Both the position numbers and the translations under genes were made by a program. Of a DNA stretch of 64,000 bases, positions 51,456 through 62,300 are shown in pieces. The notes beneath the pieces are model-generated. The model did no database searches. It saw only the letters and a list, made by a program, of their open reading frames with translations, and was not told where the DNA came from. The first letter of the stretch is position 1, and each line of letters starts with the position of its first letter. This stretch comes from Caenimonas sp. SL110 (GTDB lineage: Bacteria > Pseudomonadota > Gammaproteobacteria > Burkholderiales > Burkholderiaceae_C): positions 248,001-312,000 of the forward strand of contig NZ_JANU01000013.1 in assembly GCF_001044395.1 (NCBI RefSeq), read 5' to 3'.

Positions 51456-51949
51456 GCGCAGGTAACCTTCCGCTTGACCGCGACGCCATGCGGTTGGTCG
51501 CCGAGATTGGCTTCATCGGCACCCAGACGGGGCAGCTTGCGGCCTCGCGTGCCTTGTTCGAGTCGCTGCTGCTGCTGCGCCCCGACAGCAATCTTCCCTT
51601 CATCGGCCTGGCGATGGTCGAGCTCGCGGCGCAGCGTCCTGAGAAAGCCGTTGTGATCCTGCGTGACCAGGGGCTCAAGCAGCATCCGGATGATGCGGAG
51701 TTGATGGCCTTCCTGGGACTCGCGCTGCAGACGGCAGGCGAAGTTTCCCAGGCGCAAAAGGTGCTGGCTGCGGTCGTGTCCCAAGAAGGCGGCGACGCAC
51801 AACCCCATGTGCGCATGGCCAGCAAACTCCTGATCCTGGACAAGGGCAGCATCAGCCCCACGCAGCTCATGCCGCACTGGTCAGGCCGGGCCGAGCCCGT
51901 CGAACGCAGCCCGCTCGTCTCGCAAGTTCGCAAGCCGCAGATTTTCTGA
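51452..51949 (+). CDS. HrpB1/YscG-like TPR protein upstream of sctI
   Basis: A 165-residue protein with TPR-like helices (LVAEIGFIGTQTGQLAASRA, LPFIGLAMVELAAQRPEKAV, then the AELMAFLGLALQTAGEVSQA pair) and a polar tail. Position directly before sctI-sctJ-sctK-sctL-sctN is that of HrpB1 in Xanthomonas-type clusters. TPR proteins of the YscG type bind the needle subunit with YscE, so a needle-chaperone role is possible. Not certain enough for a gene symbol. Confidence 0.68.
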   Translation: MSAGNLPLDRDAMRLVAEIGFIGTQTGQLAASRALFESLLLLRPDSNLPFIGLAMVELAAQRPEKAVVILRDQGLKQHPDDAELMAFLGLALQTAGEVSQAQKVLAAVVSQEGGDAQPHVRMASKLLILDKGSISPTQLMPHWSGRAEPVERSPLVSQVRKPQIF

Positions 51950-51977
51950 GCCGGGAAAAATCTTTACGACAAAACGT

Positions 51978-52005
51978 GGATAGAAATCTCCGACCCGGTT
52001 ACCAA
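51978..52005 (+). promoter_or_regulatory. Weak hrp-box-like element before sctI
   Basis: GGATAG (51978-51983), 15-base spacer, TTACCAA (51999-52005). Only three of six -35 bases agree with GGAACC, and the -10 half has one change. It lies 26 bp before the sctI ATG, in the only sizeable gap of this gene block. A low-strength site or chance. Confidence 0.35.
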
Positions 52006-52031
52006 GAGATGTAGAAGTAAGGAGATCCCAA

Positions 52032-52475
52032 ATGGCTGGTGACATGATTTCCGTGATCGCGCAGGCGACATCCCCATCGGGCTGGGTTGATTCCCCCGTG
52101 ATTCGCAGCGTTTCCGAGAGCGACGCAGCGCGTCTTTCGGACTTGCTCTCCACCCAGCAGACGCAGGCGGCTCCGCCTGTAGCCCCCACGCCGCCCGCTT
52201 CAACGACTGCCGTCACTGAGGTCTCCGCGTCCACGCGGCCCGGCAATTCAATTGGCGACCAGATCCTCAAGTCGATGGATTCGGCTGGCAAGAATTACAA
52301 GTCCAAGGCGATGGAGATCGACAAGATGATCAATCTCGAATCGTCCAGGGTCGCGCCGCACCATCTCTTGCGCATGCAGTTCCAGCTGTTCGAAACCTCG
52401 ATGCAGGTGGACCTGATCAGCAAGGGCATTTCCAAGGCGGTCCAGCACATCGACCAGGTCACCAAACTCCAATGA
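52032..52475 (+). CDS. sctI: T3SS inner rod protein
   Basis: A 147-residue protein. The N-terminal 70 residues are Ser/Thr/Pro-rich. The C-terminal half (GDQILKSMDSAGKNYKSKAM, then LLRMQFQLFETSMQVDLISK and AVQHIDQVTKLQ) is the YscI/HrpB2 helical signature. SctI forms the rod/adaptor below the needle. TAAGGAG precedes the ATG. It overlaps sctJ by 4 bp, and I-J-K-L-N is the conserved order. Confidence 0.9.
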   Translation: MAGDMISVIAQATSPSGWVDSPVIRSVSESDAARLSDLLSTQQTQAAPPVAPTPPASTTAVTEVSASTRPGNSIGDQILKSMDSAGKNYKSKAMEIDKMINLESSRVAPHHLLRMQFQLFETSMQVDLISKGISKAVQHIDQVTKLQ

Positions 52476-53284
52476 TCAATTCCGACCGCCCGCTGTTTTC
52501 AAAGGTGGCGCGGCTCGCGGCCGCCCTGCTCGTGACGGCGCTCGTCGGCTGCGGCGGCTCGGTCGAGCTGCTGTCCAACATGAACGAGCGCGAAGCCAAC
52601 GAGCTCGTCGCCGTGCTGAGCGAATCCGACATCAAGGTCCAGAAGATTCCCGGCAAGGACGGCGTTGTCAATCTCATGGTGGACAAGGACAAGGTCGCCC
52701 AGGCCATCCAGATCCTCAGCGCAGAAGGCATGCCCCGCGAGCGCCGTGCAACGATGGGCGATGTGTTCCGCAAAGAGGGGTTGATCTCGTCTCCGCTCGA
52801 AGAACGCGCGCGCTACCTCTGGGCGCTCTCGCAGGAATTGTCGGAAACCATCTCGCAGGTCGATGGCGTACTGCGTGCTCGCGTGCATGTGGTCCTGCCC
52901 GAGCGCAGCACCGGCGGCGAGGCATCGCTGCCATCGTCTGCCGGCGTGTTTGTCAAACATCGTCGTACCGTGAACCTGGAAGAGTCGGTGCCGCAGATCA
53001 AGCGTCTGGTCGCCAGCAGCATCCCGGGTCTTTCGGTCGAGAAGGTGAGCGTGGTGCTGGTCGCCTCCGGCCCCGCAGCGCCGCCGCCTGCGACTGCCAA
53101 ACAAGTCGCCGCCAGATCCAATGGGTCATCGATTTGGCTGTGGGTGTGCTACCTCTTGGTTGCGCTCTCGGTGCTTTGCATCACGGCCTTTGCGGTGTGG
53201 CGCATGCAGAGCAAGCGCCGCGCCGACCGTGAGACGGCCGAGGCTGACGGCGACGGCGAGCGCATGGAGCCGGGTGCCGCATGA
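52472..53284 (+). CDS. sctJ: T3SS inner-membrane ring lipoprotein
   Basis: A 270-residue lipoprotein: signal ending in lipobox ALVGC (Cys27), then the YscJ/PrgK double ring-building domain (VELLSNMNEREANELVAVLS, DKVAQAIQILSAEGMPRE, then LSETISQVDGVLRARVHVVL) and a C-terminal membrane helix at about 218-242. It forms the inner ring of the basal body. Both ends overlap neighbours by 4 bp. Confidence 0.96.
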   Translation: MINSDRPLFSKVARLAAALLVTALVGCGGSVELLSNMNEREANELVAVLSESDIKVQKIPGKDGVVNLMVDKDKVAQAIQILSAEGMPRERRATMGDVFRKEGLISSPLEERARYLWALSQELSETISQVDGVLRARVHVVLPERSTGGEASLPSSAGVFVKHRRTVNLEESVPQIKRLVASSIPGLSVEKVSVVLVASGPAAPPPATAKQVAARSNGSSIWLWVCYLLVALSVLCITAFAVWRMQSKRRADRETAEADGDGERMEPGAA

Positions 53285-53961
53285 GCGCCATCGCCGGGAC
53301 CTCGGTTGAAGCACAGCGGCTGGCGCGTCAGGTGGGCTCGCATGCCCAGCTGATTCGCGCGATCTGCACCTTCAACCAGAACCCGGCCGACTACATCGAT
53401 GATTCGCGCCGTCCGGATTTCTTTGCGCAACCGGCAGGTGACGCCCTGTGGAAGTGCGAAAGGGCCAGGCGCCATTTGTCGCAGCACATCCTGGAGCGGG
53501 TCGGCGCCGAGCCCTGCCTGGAAACGATGCAACCTGAGTGGCCCGTTGCGCTGCTCGACCGGCCGCAACTCGATCGGCTGGCACGGCACGTGTCGGCCGC
53601 CATCGTGGGACCGCGCGTTCGCCGCGCGCTGTCGCGCGTCGAGGTGATCCGGTGGCGCGAGTGGCTTTCCAGTGAAGCGCACGAATTCGCGCTGACCCGG
53701 GCCAGTTTGCTGCCCTTTCACGCCGACGCCGGACACAGCCCCGAAACGACAACAGCGGAGCATCTGGGCCACGCGTGGATCGTCGCGGCCAGCAAGCGCT
53801 GGCACACCGCCATCGCCAGACGATTCATGCTCAAGCTGCCCGCCGGCAGCTACAAGGAAGTGGAAGCGATAGACGGCGCGCTCGCGTCGCGTCTTGTCAT
53901 TTCCGTTCTCTCAACCCTGGAGACACGCTGGTGTTCATCATTCGCGACTATGCGGACCTGA
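53281..53961 (+). CDS. sctK: T3SS sorting platform protein
   Basis: A 226-residue protein with YscK/HrpB4 features: FNQNPADYIDDSRRPDFF early on, LLDRPQLDRLARHVSAAIVG in the middle and RRFMLKLPAGSYKEVEAID near the end. SctK joins the SctQ pods to the basal body. Sequence conservation in this family is low, so context (between sctJ and sctL) contributes. The 3' end overlaps the probable sctL start by about 31 bp. Confidence 0.85.
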   Translation: MSAIAGTSVEAQRLARQVGSHAQLIRAICTFNQNPADYIDDSRRPDFFAQPAGDALWKCERARRHLSQHILERVGAEPCLETMQPEWPVALLDRPQLDRLARHVSAAIVGPRVRRALSRVEVIRWREWLSSEAHEFALTRASLLPFHADAGHSPETTTAEHLGHAWIVAASKRWHTAIARRFMLKLPAGSYKEVEAIDGALASRLVISVLSTLETRWCSSFATMRT

Positions 53962-54776
53962 GCCGCCCCGACGCAGCGGGCAAGATCATCAAGGCCAAGG
54001 ATTTCTGGGCCTTCAAGGAAGCCGAGCGCGCGCTGGCCGATGCGAAGAACCAGAGGGAAGAAATCATCTCGTCGGCCAAGGATGCGTACGAAGCGGAGCG
54101 TCAGCGCGGCTACGCCGAAGGCAATGAAGAGGCCAAGCTGGAGCAAAGCGGCAGCATCGTCGAAATCGTGAGCCAGACGGTCGAGTACTTCGGCAAGGTC
54201 GAAACACAGATGGTCGATCTGGTGCTCGATGCGGTGCGCAAGGTCGTGAGCGACTTCGACGACCGCCAGCGGGTCACCACCGTGGTGAAAAACTGCCTGG
54301 ACCTGGTTCGCAGCCAGAAGCATCTGTCGCTGCACGTGAACCCGGCGCAAGTCGAGTACCTGCGCAGCCAGGTCGGCGAGCTGCAAAAAATCTACCCGAG
54401 CATCCTGCACATCGAGATCCATCCCGATTCGAAACTGGGCCTTGATGCCTGCGTGGTTGAGTCTGAAATCGGCATCGTCGAAGCAAGCCTCACCGGTCAG
54501 GTCGAGATGTTGCGCGAGGCGCTGTCAACGGTGTTCGCGCAGCAGGATTCGCAAGCACAGGACAAAGCGGTCCAGACGTCGCAAGACATTGCTGACGACG
54601 AGGCGCAGGTGTACGAGGCGCAGGAATACGTGGAAGAGGACAGAGAGGGCGGGGATAGCGAACAGAGCCAAGAGGGCGAAGTCGAATACGACGACGAATA
54701 CAAGGAAGATGGCACCGACGACGATACGTACGACAGCCCCGTGGCTCGTGCGCCTCCCCTGGGCGCTGCGCGATGA
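53931..54776 (+). CDS. sctL: T3SS ATPase stator/regulator with acidic C-terminal tail
   Basis: A 281-residue HrpE/YscL/FliH-family protein. A helical N-terminal region ([39 protein letters not shown]) leads to the conserved C-terminal domain ([20 protein letters not shown], then [19 protein letters not shown]). I chose the GTG at 53931, with GGAGA upstream, giving the usual FIIRDYADL opening. After the domain (about residue 205) an unusual tail of 75 residues is packed with Asp and Glu ([20 protein letters not shown]). Yersinia YscL is about 60 residues shorter. The end overlaps sctN by 4 bp. Confidence 0.9.
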   Translation: MFIIRDYADLSRPDAAGKIIKAKDFWAFKEAERALADAKNQREEIISSAKDAYEAERQRGYAEGNEEAKLEQSGSIVEIVSQTVEYFGKVETQMVDLVLDAVRKVVSDFDDRQRVTTVVKNCLDLVRSQKHLSLHVNPAQVEYLRSQVGELQKIYPSILHIEIHPDSKLGLDACVVESEIGIVEASLTGQVEMLREALSTVFAQQDSQAQDKAVQTSQDIADDEAQVYEAQEYVEEDREGGDSEQSQEGEVEYDDEYKEDGTDDDTYDSPVARAPPLGAAR

Positions 54777-56134
54777 CAACCCCCAGCCTTGACGACGTTC
54801 GGCGCAGCGCGCGCGAACTCGACTACATCGCGCGGCTGCTGCATGACGCAGTCGGCCAGACCACCACCGTCAAGATGCGCGGGCGCGTCATACAGGTGGT
54901 CGGCACGATCGTGAAGGCCGTGGTGCCCTCTGTGAAGATCGGCGAGGTCTGCATCCTGCGCAACCCGATCGACGGGCAGGAAACGCTTGCCGAAGTGGTG
55001 GGCTTTGCCAAGGGCACGGCGCTGCTGATGCCTTCGACCGGCACCCACGGCATCTCGGGCGATACCGAAGTCATACCGACCGGCAAGGAGCAAGTGGTTC
55101 CGGTGGGCCGCGCACTGCTGGGCCGCGTGCTCGATGGCCTGGGACAACCGCTCGATGAAGACACCAAGGGCCCGCTTCCGGCGATGGCCCACTACCCCGT
55201 GTATGCGGACGCGCCCGACCCCATGAAGCGGCGGCTGATCGACATGCCGCTATCGCTGGGCGTGCGCGCGCTCGACGGGCTGCTCACCTGTGGTGAAGGC
55301 CAGCGCATGGGCATTTTCGCTGCTGCGGGCGGCGGCAAGTCCACGCTCATGGGCATGCTCGTCAAAGGTGCGGATGTCGATGTGACGGTCGTTGCGCTGA
55401 TCGGCGAACGCGGCCGTGAAGTGCGCGAATTTCTGGAGCACGAACTGGGCGAGGAGGGCATGAAGCGCTCCGTCATCGTCTGCGCAACTTCCGACAAGTC
55501 GGCGATGGAGAGAGCCCGCGCGGCCTTCGTCGCAACCGCAATCGCCGAGTACTTCCGTGACCAGGGACTGAAGGTGCTGCTGCTCATGGACTCGGTCACC
55601 CGTTTCGCGCGTGCGCAGCGCGAGATTGGTCTGGCCGCCGGCGAGCCGCCCACACGTCGCGGTTTCCCTCCCAGCGTGTTTGCGACGCTGCCCAGGCTCA
55701 TGGAGCGCGCCGGCATGAACGAAAAGGGCTCGATCACCGCCATGTACACGGTGCTGGTCGAAGGCGACGACATGACCGAGCCGGTCGCCGATGAAACCCG
55801 GTCCATCCTGGACGGCCACATCATCTTGTCGCGCAAACTCGGCGCAGCGAACCACTATCCGGCGATCGATGTGCTGGCCTCGGCTTCACGCGTGATGAAC
55901 GCGCTGATCTCGCCGCAGCACCGCGAAGCCGCAGGAACCATCCGTGAACTCATGTCCAAATATCAGGACATCGAGCTGCTGCTCAAGGTTGGCGAATACC
56001 GCAAAGGCTCTGACCGCATTGCTGATATCGCCATCGAGAAGCACGAGGCGATCCGCAACTTCCTGAGGCAAAGAACCGACGTGTATGTCGGCTGGGAAGA
56101 AACGCTGCAGCAGCTGCGGTCGCTGGCTGCCTGA
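54773..56134 (+). CDS. sctN: T3SS ATPase
   Basis: A 453-residue F1-beta-like hexameric ATPase that strips chaperones and unfolds substrates at the export gate. Walker A is [14 protein letters not shown] (Lys189); other elements are [20 protein letters not shown], Walker [21 protein letters not shown] and PRLMERAG. Length matches the family. Unlike Ysc and Bsc systems, sctO does not follow; instead sctN ends the I-J-K-L-N block and a large candidate effector follows. Confidence 0.97.
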   Translation: MTTPSLDDVRRSARELDYIARLLHDAVGQTTTVKMRGRVIQVVGTIVKAVVPSVKIGEVCILRNPIDGQETLAEVVGFAKGTALLMPSTGTHGISGDTEVIPTGKEQVVPVGRALLGRVLDGLGQPLDEDTKGPLPAMAHYPVYADAPDPMKRRLIDMPLSLGVRALDGLLTCGEGQRMGIFAAAGGGKSTLMGMLVKGADVDVTVVALIGERGREVREFLEHELGEEGMKRSVIVCATSDKSAMERARAAFVATAIAEYFRDQGLKVLLLMDSVTRFARAQREIGLAAGEPPTRRGFPPSVFATLPRLMERAGMNEKGSITAMYTVLVEGDDMTEPVADETRSILDGHIILSRKLGAANHYPAIDVLASASRVMNALISPQHREAAGTIRELMSKYQDIELLLKVGEYRKGSDRIADIAIEKHEAIRNFLRQRTDVYVGWEETLQQLRSLAA

Positions 56135-56283
56135 ACTTGGCCCCGCGCGAACTCGCTTTGCTGACGGGGCGGCGGTCAGGCGCGGGGCGAAAAGATCTCG
56201 ACGGCCAGTTCCGGCGAGCATGGACTCGCCATCAGGTGCGTCGATCTGCTCATACCGAGGTCTGGGTGGAGGGGGGAAATGGT

Positions 56284-56311
56284 GGAACCAAGGCAAACGG
56301 GGTGTTACACA
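56284..56311 (+). promoter_or_regulatory. hrp-box-like ECF promoter for the giant effector candidate
   Basis: GGAACC (56284-56289), 15-base spacer, TTACACA (56305-56311), 43 bp before the ATG at 56355. It is the only clear signal in the 220-bp gap after sctN, and it fixes the start of the next gene as downstream of it. Confidence 0.78.
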
Positions 56312-56354
56312 CGAAGTGCCTGCCACCAATCCAGTCGTCCCGAGGAAGACCGCC

Positions 56355-59300
56355 ATGCAATCCCCCAAAGCGCCCACGCGAAGCACATCACCACGGCCAA
56401 CGTCGCAAACGCCAAGGCAGACGCAAACCTTGCCGCCACTTGCGGCCCGGGTGCCGGGCTCGGATCAGGTGCCACCCGGTACAGGCCAGGTTTTTGTCAC
56501 TCCTTCAACCACAACGCCCGCAAAGCCTCAATTGCCGTTCCGACAGAGAGATGGCAGAGACAGCAGCTCCGGCGAGGGTCGAGGTTCCTGGTCGTCACAA
56601 CCGGGAAACAGCGAATCCGGTGACGGCAAGCGCGACAGTCGGCCGGGTCAGGGTCCGGATTTCGCTGGCCGCGGTTCCGACTCCAGCTTTGGCTCTGACA
56701 ACAGCGCCGCTGGCGGCAACAACGACCCGCAGCACGGTACACCGTCTTCTGCGTCGCAACACAGCGAGCAGCCACCCGATCAATCAGCTGAATTGCGCAA
56801 TATCCTGAAAGCAGCGATAGCCAGCGATGGCCCCGCCAACTTTGAGGAGGCCATGCGCGTGGCGGCCGAACTCGGTGACGCACCCGGCAATCTGAAGGTG
56901 TCGTACCGGCTTATCGCGCAGAGCCTTGTGCATCTCCATGGGGAAGCACAAGAGCAGACATCGCTTGAATCGTTTTTCAAGGCCCTGGCACCGGACGCCC
57001 GGTTTGGAATCACATTTGAATTGCAGGAGATTCTGAGCACGGATGCAGTGCCTGACCAGCTCCGGCTGCAAGGCCTGTCTGTGCTTGAGATCGCAAGAGC
57101 GTCACTTGCACCGCTCTACAGGGAACACGAAAAAAAGCTGATCGATTCGGCGATGGGGCTGCGTTCTGCTTTGCTGGGTCTCCCGGCTGATCTGGCCAGG
57201 GATGCATCACGCATCGCTCCTGCAGTATGCGATCGAGCCCAGGGGGTGCGCGATGCCGTGCAGCGTCTGAAGACGCTTCGAACTGCACTTGAACTCACTG
57301 ACCGGGATATTGAAACTCTCACCAGACAGTTGACGGGTCTTGTGAAGGCGTTGAACAGCTGTCCACGTGCTGTCTATGACGCAATGACCGATTCGCAGCT
57401 CAGCGACATGCGCCTGTTTCTCACTGAATTCAAGGCAGATCCGCGGTCGATCGACGACGTCATCCAGGAGCGCAAGCAGGAGGTTCTCGCCAGCGGCATG
57501 GTTGATGCGCTGCTAGCCGAAAACCTCACGGCAGCGCTGGAGACGTTCGCGCAAGCTCGGGCGGCGCAACAGGCGCCCCTTGGACGTTCACGTGACTTCC
57601 TGCCCGCCTTCTTCAGCGCACGGCTGCAGCACACGATCACGCGACTGAACCCGGGCGACCGAAAGCATTTGGCGACAGTCTTGCGCACGCCGCAAGCGCG
57701 TGAGTTGAAGGGCGCACTGGCGTTGCTCCAGCGGATGCCCGTGATCACGGAGCAGCCCGTGCTGCTCGGTTCGCTGATTGCGCTGCAAGATGACTTGCTG
57801 GCTGCAGGCCGGGCCGCAGGCCCGGTTGCGCCGGGCGCGCCGCCAGAAAGCCCACTTGCCAGCCTGGCGGACGCAAGCGTTCAGCTGCGCCAGGCCCTGG
57901 GAGCCTGTGGAGTCGGGATCGATCCGCAAGGCGTTTGCTTTGTGAAGTCTGGTCAGGTTCACCGGGCGATTCAACAGGATGTGGCAGCCAATCTGGACAA
58001 GACAATTGCTGGGCAGGGGCTCTTGGAAACCGCAGCCCCGGCAGAAGTTCCGGCGACCCCTGTCCAGCAGGCGCCGCAATCTGGCAAGGGTCCGACGGCC
58101 GCAGCAACGCCACAGCGCAAGCCCGCCGCACCGCCGCGCGAAAAGCCATCCCCGCTGAAGATCGACCCGACTGACCCGTTCGCGCGCAAGGGCGGTCAGG
58201 CGCTGAGAGACCTCGACAAGGCATGGGAACTCGAACCCCGGCCGACAACGCCCAAAGCGCCTTTGACCCCTGAAGTCAAGGCCGCGCCAACCAGGACGAT
58301 GAAGGAAATCGAGGCCGAACGGGCCAGCAAGTTGCCCGGTCAGATTGCCAAGAGCCTTGTCAACCTGGCCGCGCCGCTGCCTCGAGCCGGCGCTACCCAG
58401 AGCAGCTTGAAGTCGATGCGGCTGATCAGCAACTGGGACCGCCCTTCCAAAGATGAAAAATCCCGAATGGTCGCCTACGTGCAGGCGGGTTTAGGGGATC
58501 TGACCGGCCCGCAGCTCGCCCAACTCCGGGCAAATCTTGACTTGCTAACACCAGCCGAGCGGAGCGACTCGCTCGCCGCGCTGGTTATCGAGAAAGTGAA
58601 GAACTTTCCCACTCCCACAATCGGGGTCGTCGAGCAGAGAGACTACGCCCTCGCCCACGCGTTGTCGGGTCGCAGGTTCGACGGAGCCCTTTTGCTGCAA
58701 GCACTCGCCAGTCTGCCGCTGCAAGAGCTCGTCGCGTTCCGAGCGGCAGCAATCACCCGGAACCTGCCAAAGGTTGCGGTGGCTGCCGATACCACGGCGT
58801 GGCCGGAATCCGACTGGTGGGCCGAACCTGGCGCTGCAGACCGGAACCCGGCAGCATTCGTGTCGAGCGTGACCGCGTTGGTCCCGATATTTAGTGAATC
58901 CGATGGGGCCCGGTCTGCCTCGAAGAATGCGCAGCAGCTGGCATTGCGCCTGAAGGCTGCCATCCAGAGCACCCAATTCACGGGCCAGGCCTATAACAGC
59001 GAACAGCTGCTGCAGTTGCGCTCGGCTCTTGGGCGACTTGGCGTGAGAACCACGGACCCGGTGTCGATTTCGTTCACAGCGCTGATCAACAAGCGGTTGA
59101 TCACGTCGCCGGGCCCGCGCGTGCAATCGCGGCCTGTGACGCCGGTAGCGGCTACGCAGGGTTCGAGCCGGACGCGCAGGCAACTGCGCGAGGATGACGA
59201 GCCGCCACCGCCACCGCCGCTGTCGGATGAGCCGCCGCCTCGGATGGAGAGCCTGGTGCCCGACGAGGAGCTACCCCCACCGCCACCGCTGGAAGTTGAT

Positions 59301-62300
59301 GAACCCAGCCCGGTTGTATCGCAGACGCCGTCCCTGACCGGGGCATCGCGCAGCACGGCTGAGGCATCCACTCCAAGCACCCCGCTCACGCGCAGCTCGC
59401 GCTTGACCGTCGCCTCGGGCTCGTCCGTTGTTTCCGATTCGGAGGCGAGCGGCTACCGAGCCAGCGGTTCATCGACTCCGACAAGGTCGACCTCTACCTC
59501 CGTGTCGAGTTCGACGCCGACTCCGGTGTCAGGTTCATCCACCCCGATCGTGAAACCGCGAAGCGGCTCCGCTGTCAGGAACTGGCTCAGGAATCCATTC
59601 AGCCCGCGCAAGGCTTCGCCGCCCCTGCTGACCCTGGGCGAGGCGTTGAAGACGTTCGCTCAGGTAGTCGTTTCACCGGCGGGGCAAGTTGTCGACCATA
59701 GCGCTGCGTGGGGTGCGATCCTGAGGATGCAGGAGGGCTCTGCGAAGACTCCGGGGATGGACGCAGCTGGTGAGCCGCAAGCCCTGGTTGCTACGCAGCT
59801 CGCCGCAATGTCGGATCGCGAGCTGTTGGGATTGTGGACATTCTTCTCGCGGCCGCTTAACTCCAAACCGGAAGAAATCGACTGGAACTTCTTGAGGCCG
59901 CTGGTCGGAGTGATCAAGCAGTCAGCTGCAGATCGGCTCGGCGTGAACATGGGTTGGAACGGATCGCCTTTGACGCTTGAGCTTGCGGCCCTGCTGATGA
60001 CAGCGGGCGAGTTTGAACCCACGCCTGCAGGTTCAGGCTACGCGCAATGGATGCGAGCCGCGAATGATGTTCTGAGGTCGACTTCGGCAAACGCGAGTAC
60101 GCAGCCCAGCGAGCAGGACAAGCGCGCGCTGACCGTTGACGCGATGGCCATCAGGTTATCGACCGGAGCTGTGTCGAAAGAACAGTTGGTGAGCATGCTG
60201 GAGCGAGCTTCCAGCTCTGAATTGCTGGCGATCCGTAACAGCGGCCCGACTGGTCAGGTGCCGCCAGCCTCGCACGCCGATGTCGTGGCGCTCGCCAAAA
60301 GCGCAGCGCAACGCAAAGGGCAAACGCTGGCTGCGCAGTTCATGTCCAGGCCATTGCGCGCTGAAGATGACCTGGAGACATTCGCAAAGCAGGCCATCGC
60401 AGCCATCGATGCCATGCGGGAGTGTCATGCACATTGCGCTGCGCACGGAATCGATGCGGGCAACGAGTTCAACACGGCAGTCGCGGGTGTCGTGCGTCAG
60501 CTAAACGCAATTGTTTCGCAGCCCGATTTGTCCACGGACGAACTCGACGACGCGCAGCTGGCATCCTTCGCGGCTGCCGTGCACTACACCCTGGACGACA
60601 GTCCGACGCTCGGGCAGGCCGTCAGCGCTCGCAAGACGATGCTGGCAAATGACTATGTGTTGCAAATGGAGGCCGCCGCCGAGGCACTACAGGCGCATGA
60701 CTTTGCCAGGGCGCAGCAGTCACTTGCCGCCGCGTGGAGTCGTGTTCCCGAGATTGCTACTGCGTGGGGCGTCTTTGACAAAGCCGATGAACAGTCGGGG
60801 CCGACCAGCGTTGAGAGCACGCGCGCGCAGCTCATGAATTTCGCCATCGCCGCCATCGGCAACTCAGACCCCAACCGGTTGAATGCGGTAAGTAGCGTAC
60901 TGGACGCACTTGAATTGCCTCAAACGACTGTCGATCTGAATCGCATCGACCTCTCAGCACTGTCGACCAATGCAGCCGCCCAGGTAGAGGCAGCACGGAG
61001 TTTCGTCAATCAACTGATGCTTGTTCAGCAGGCGGTGCGCGGCTTCCTGGGCGCGGGCGATCCAGCGCTGGATCGCCATGCAAGTCTGGTCGCCAGAGTT
61101 GATGTACGGGCGGCACTTCGAGAAGCGGTCGGCATTGATTTCGGCGAGGGATCGATCCGCCTCGTTTCAGGCGTGGCCGAGCAGCCGGTGCAAAACGCTG
61201 TTGAGGACATGTTCAAGGCTCAGGTGGCCCAACTGGCGAGCGAACGCAGTCCAAAAAAAATACGGGTGTTCTCTTCTTCCGGCAAACCAGGGTTTCTGGC
61301 TCGAGCCCGCGGTGGCAATCCGAAGGAGCAACGCTTCGAGCTCCCGCTTGAACTCTATGACAGCATGCGGGACTCCCGCATCACTTATGGTGTGCAGGAC
61401 GGTGATCGCGAGCCGTTGTTGCCGCACACGGGGGAGGCCGCTTCGCGCCTGTTTGACTTGACCCGAAACGAGGGAAATTCGCAGGAAGGAAGCCCTGCGC
61501 AGATGCGTACATTGACGGCTCTTGGGCTTGCGCGTAGCCATGAGGCATTTGATCGGGCTGCGGCGATGCACGTTTCTCTTCCAGGCAGCAGGCCCGGCAG
61601 CGTTGATGGCGACATGAAGCTGGCAATCGAATGGCGTGGCGGCCAGGAGCCTGGAGAGGTGGTGGTCAGCTATGTGTACACCGTCTCCGATCCAAAAAAC
61701 TTTACCGTTCCAGACAACAACGGCCAGCAGGTACCGTTGGCCGCTGGCGGCTATGTTCGATCAACACTGGAGATGTCAGTCTCACAAACGGGCAAGCATC
61801 GAGTGAGCGCTCCCTTGCGTACCGAATTCGAGTTGCGACCGAGCGAGGAATTCACTGCTGCTACAGCGGATAACGCGCAGCAAGCTTACCTGGCGGCAGT
61901 TGCCTCTGGCGAAGCGGAAACTGCAGCTCTTGATGAGGCCGGCCTGTTAGTCCGCCCGGGTCAATTTGTGCGCTCGCTGGTCGAGGCGATCGCCAGCTTC
62001 GAGCGCTATGAGATGCATTGCCGGGCGATAGGCCGCACGGTGAACAAACAGCCCTATGAACGGTTGATCGGCAAACTGGAACTGGCGGTGCGGCTTCACT
62101 TGCAAGTCGGTGCGCTGAGCCCTGAGGAATCTGATCAGCTCGTCGTTCAGTTACGGACACTAGGAATGCAGCACCTGGCCGAGACGGTGGAGAGCGAGGC
62201 GCAGGCTGAGCTCGCAGGGCACATGATCCTGAGCATTCTCGGCAATGACTTCGACCAGGCGCTTGACTATGCCGGGCGGGTGAAATTTCGGACGACCGGC

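Noticed and set aside
56085..56354. Upstream extension of the giant effector frame to 56085.
   Set aside because: It overlaps the end of sctN and would place the hrp-box-like promoter inside the gene; the ATG at 56355 has a ribosome-binding site.
61253..61260. Run of eight A in the giant effector candidate as a phase-variation or slippage site.
   Set aside because: The frame is intact through the run and a single A8 tract is weak evidence; no alternative product of interest results.
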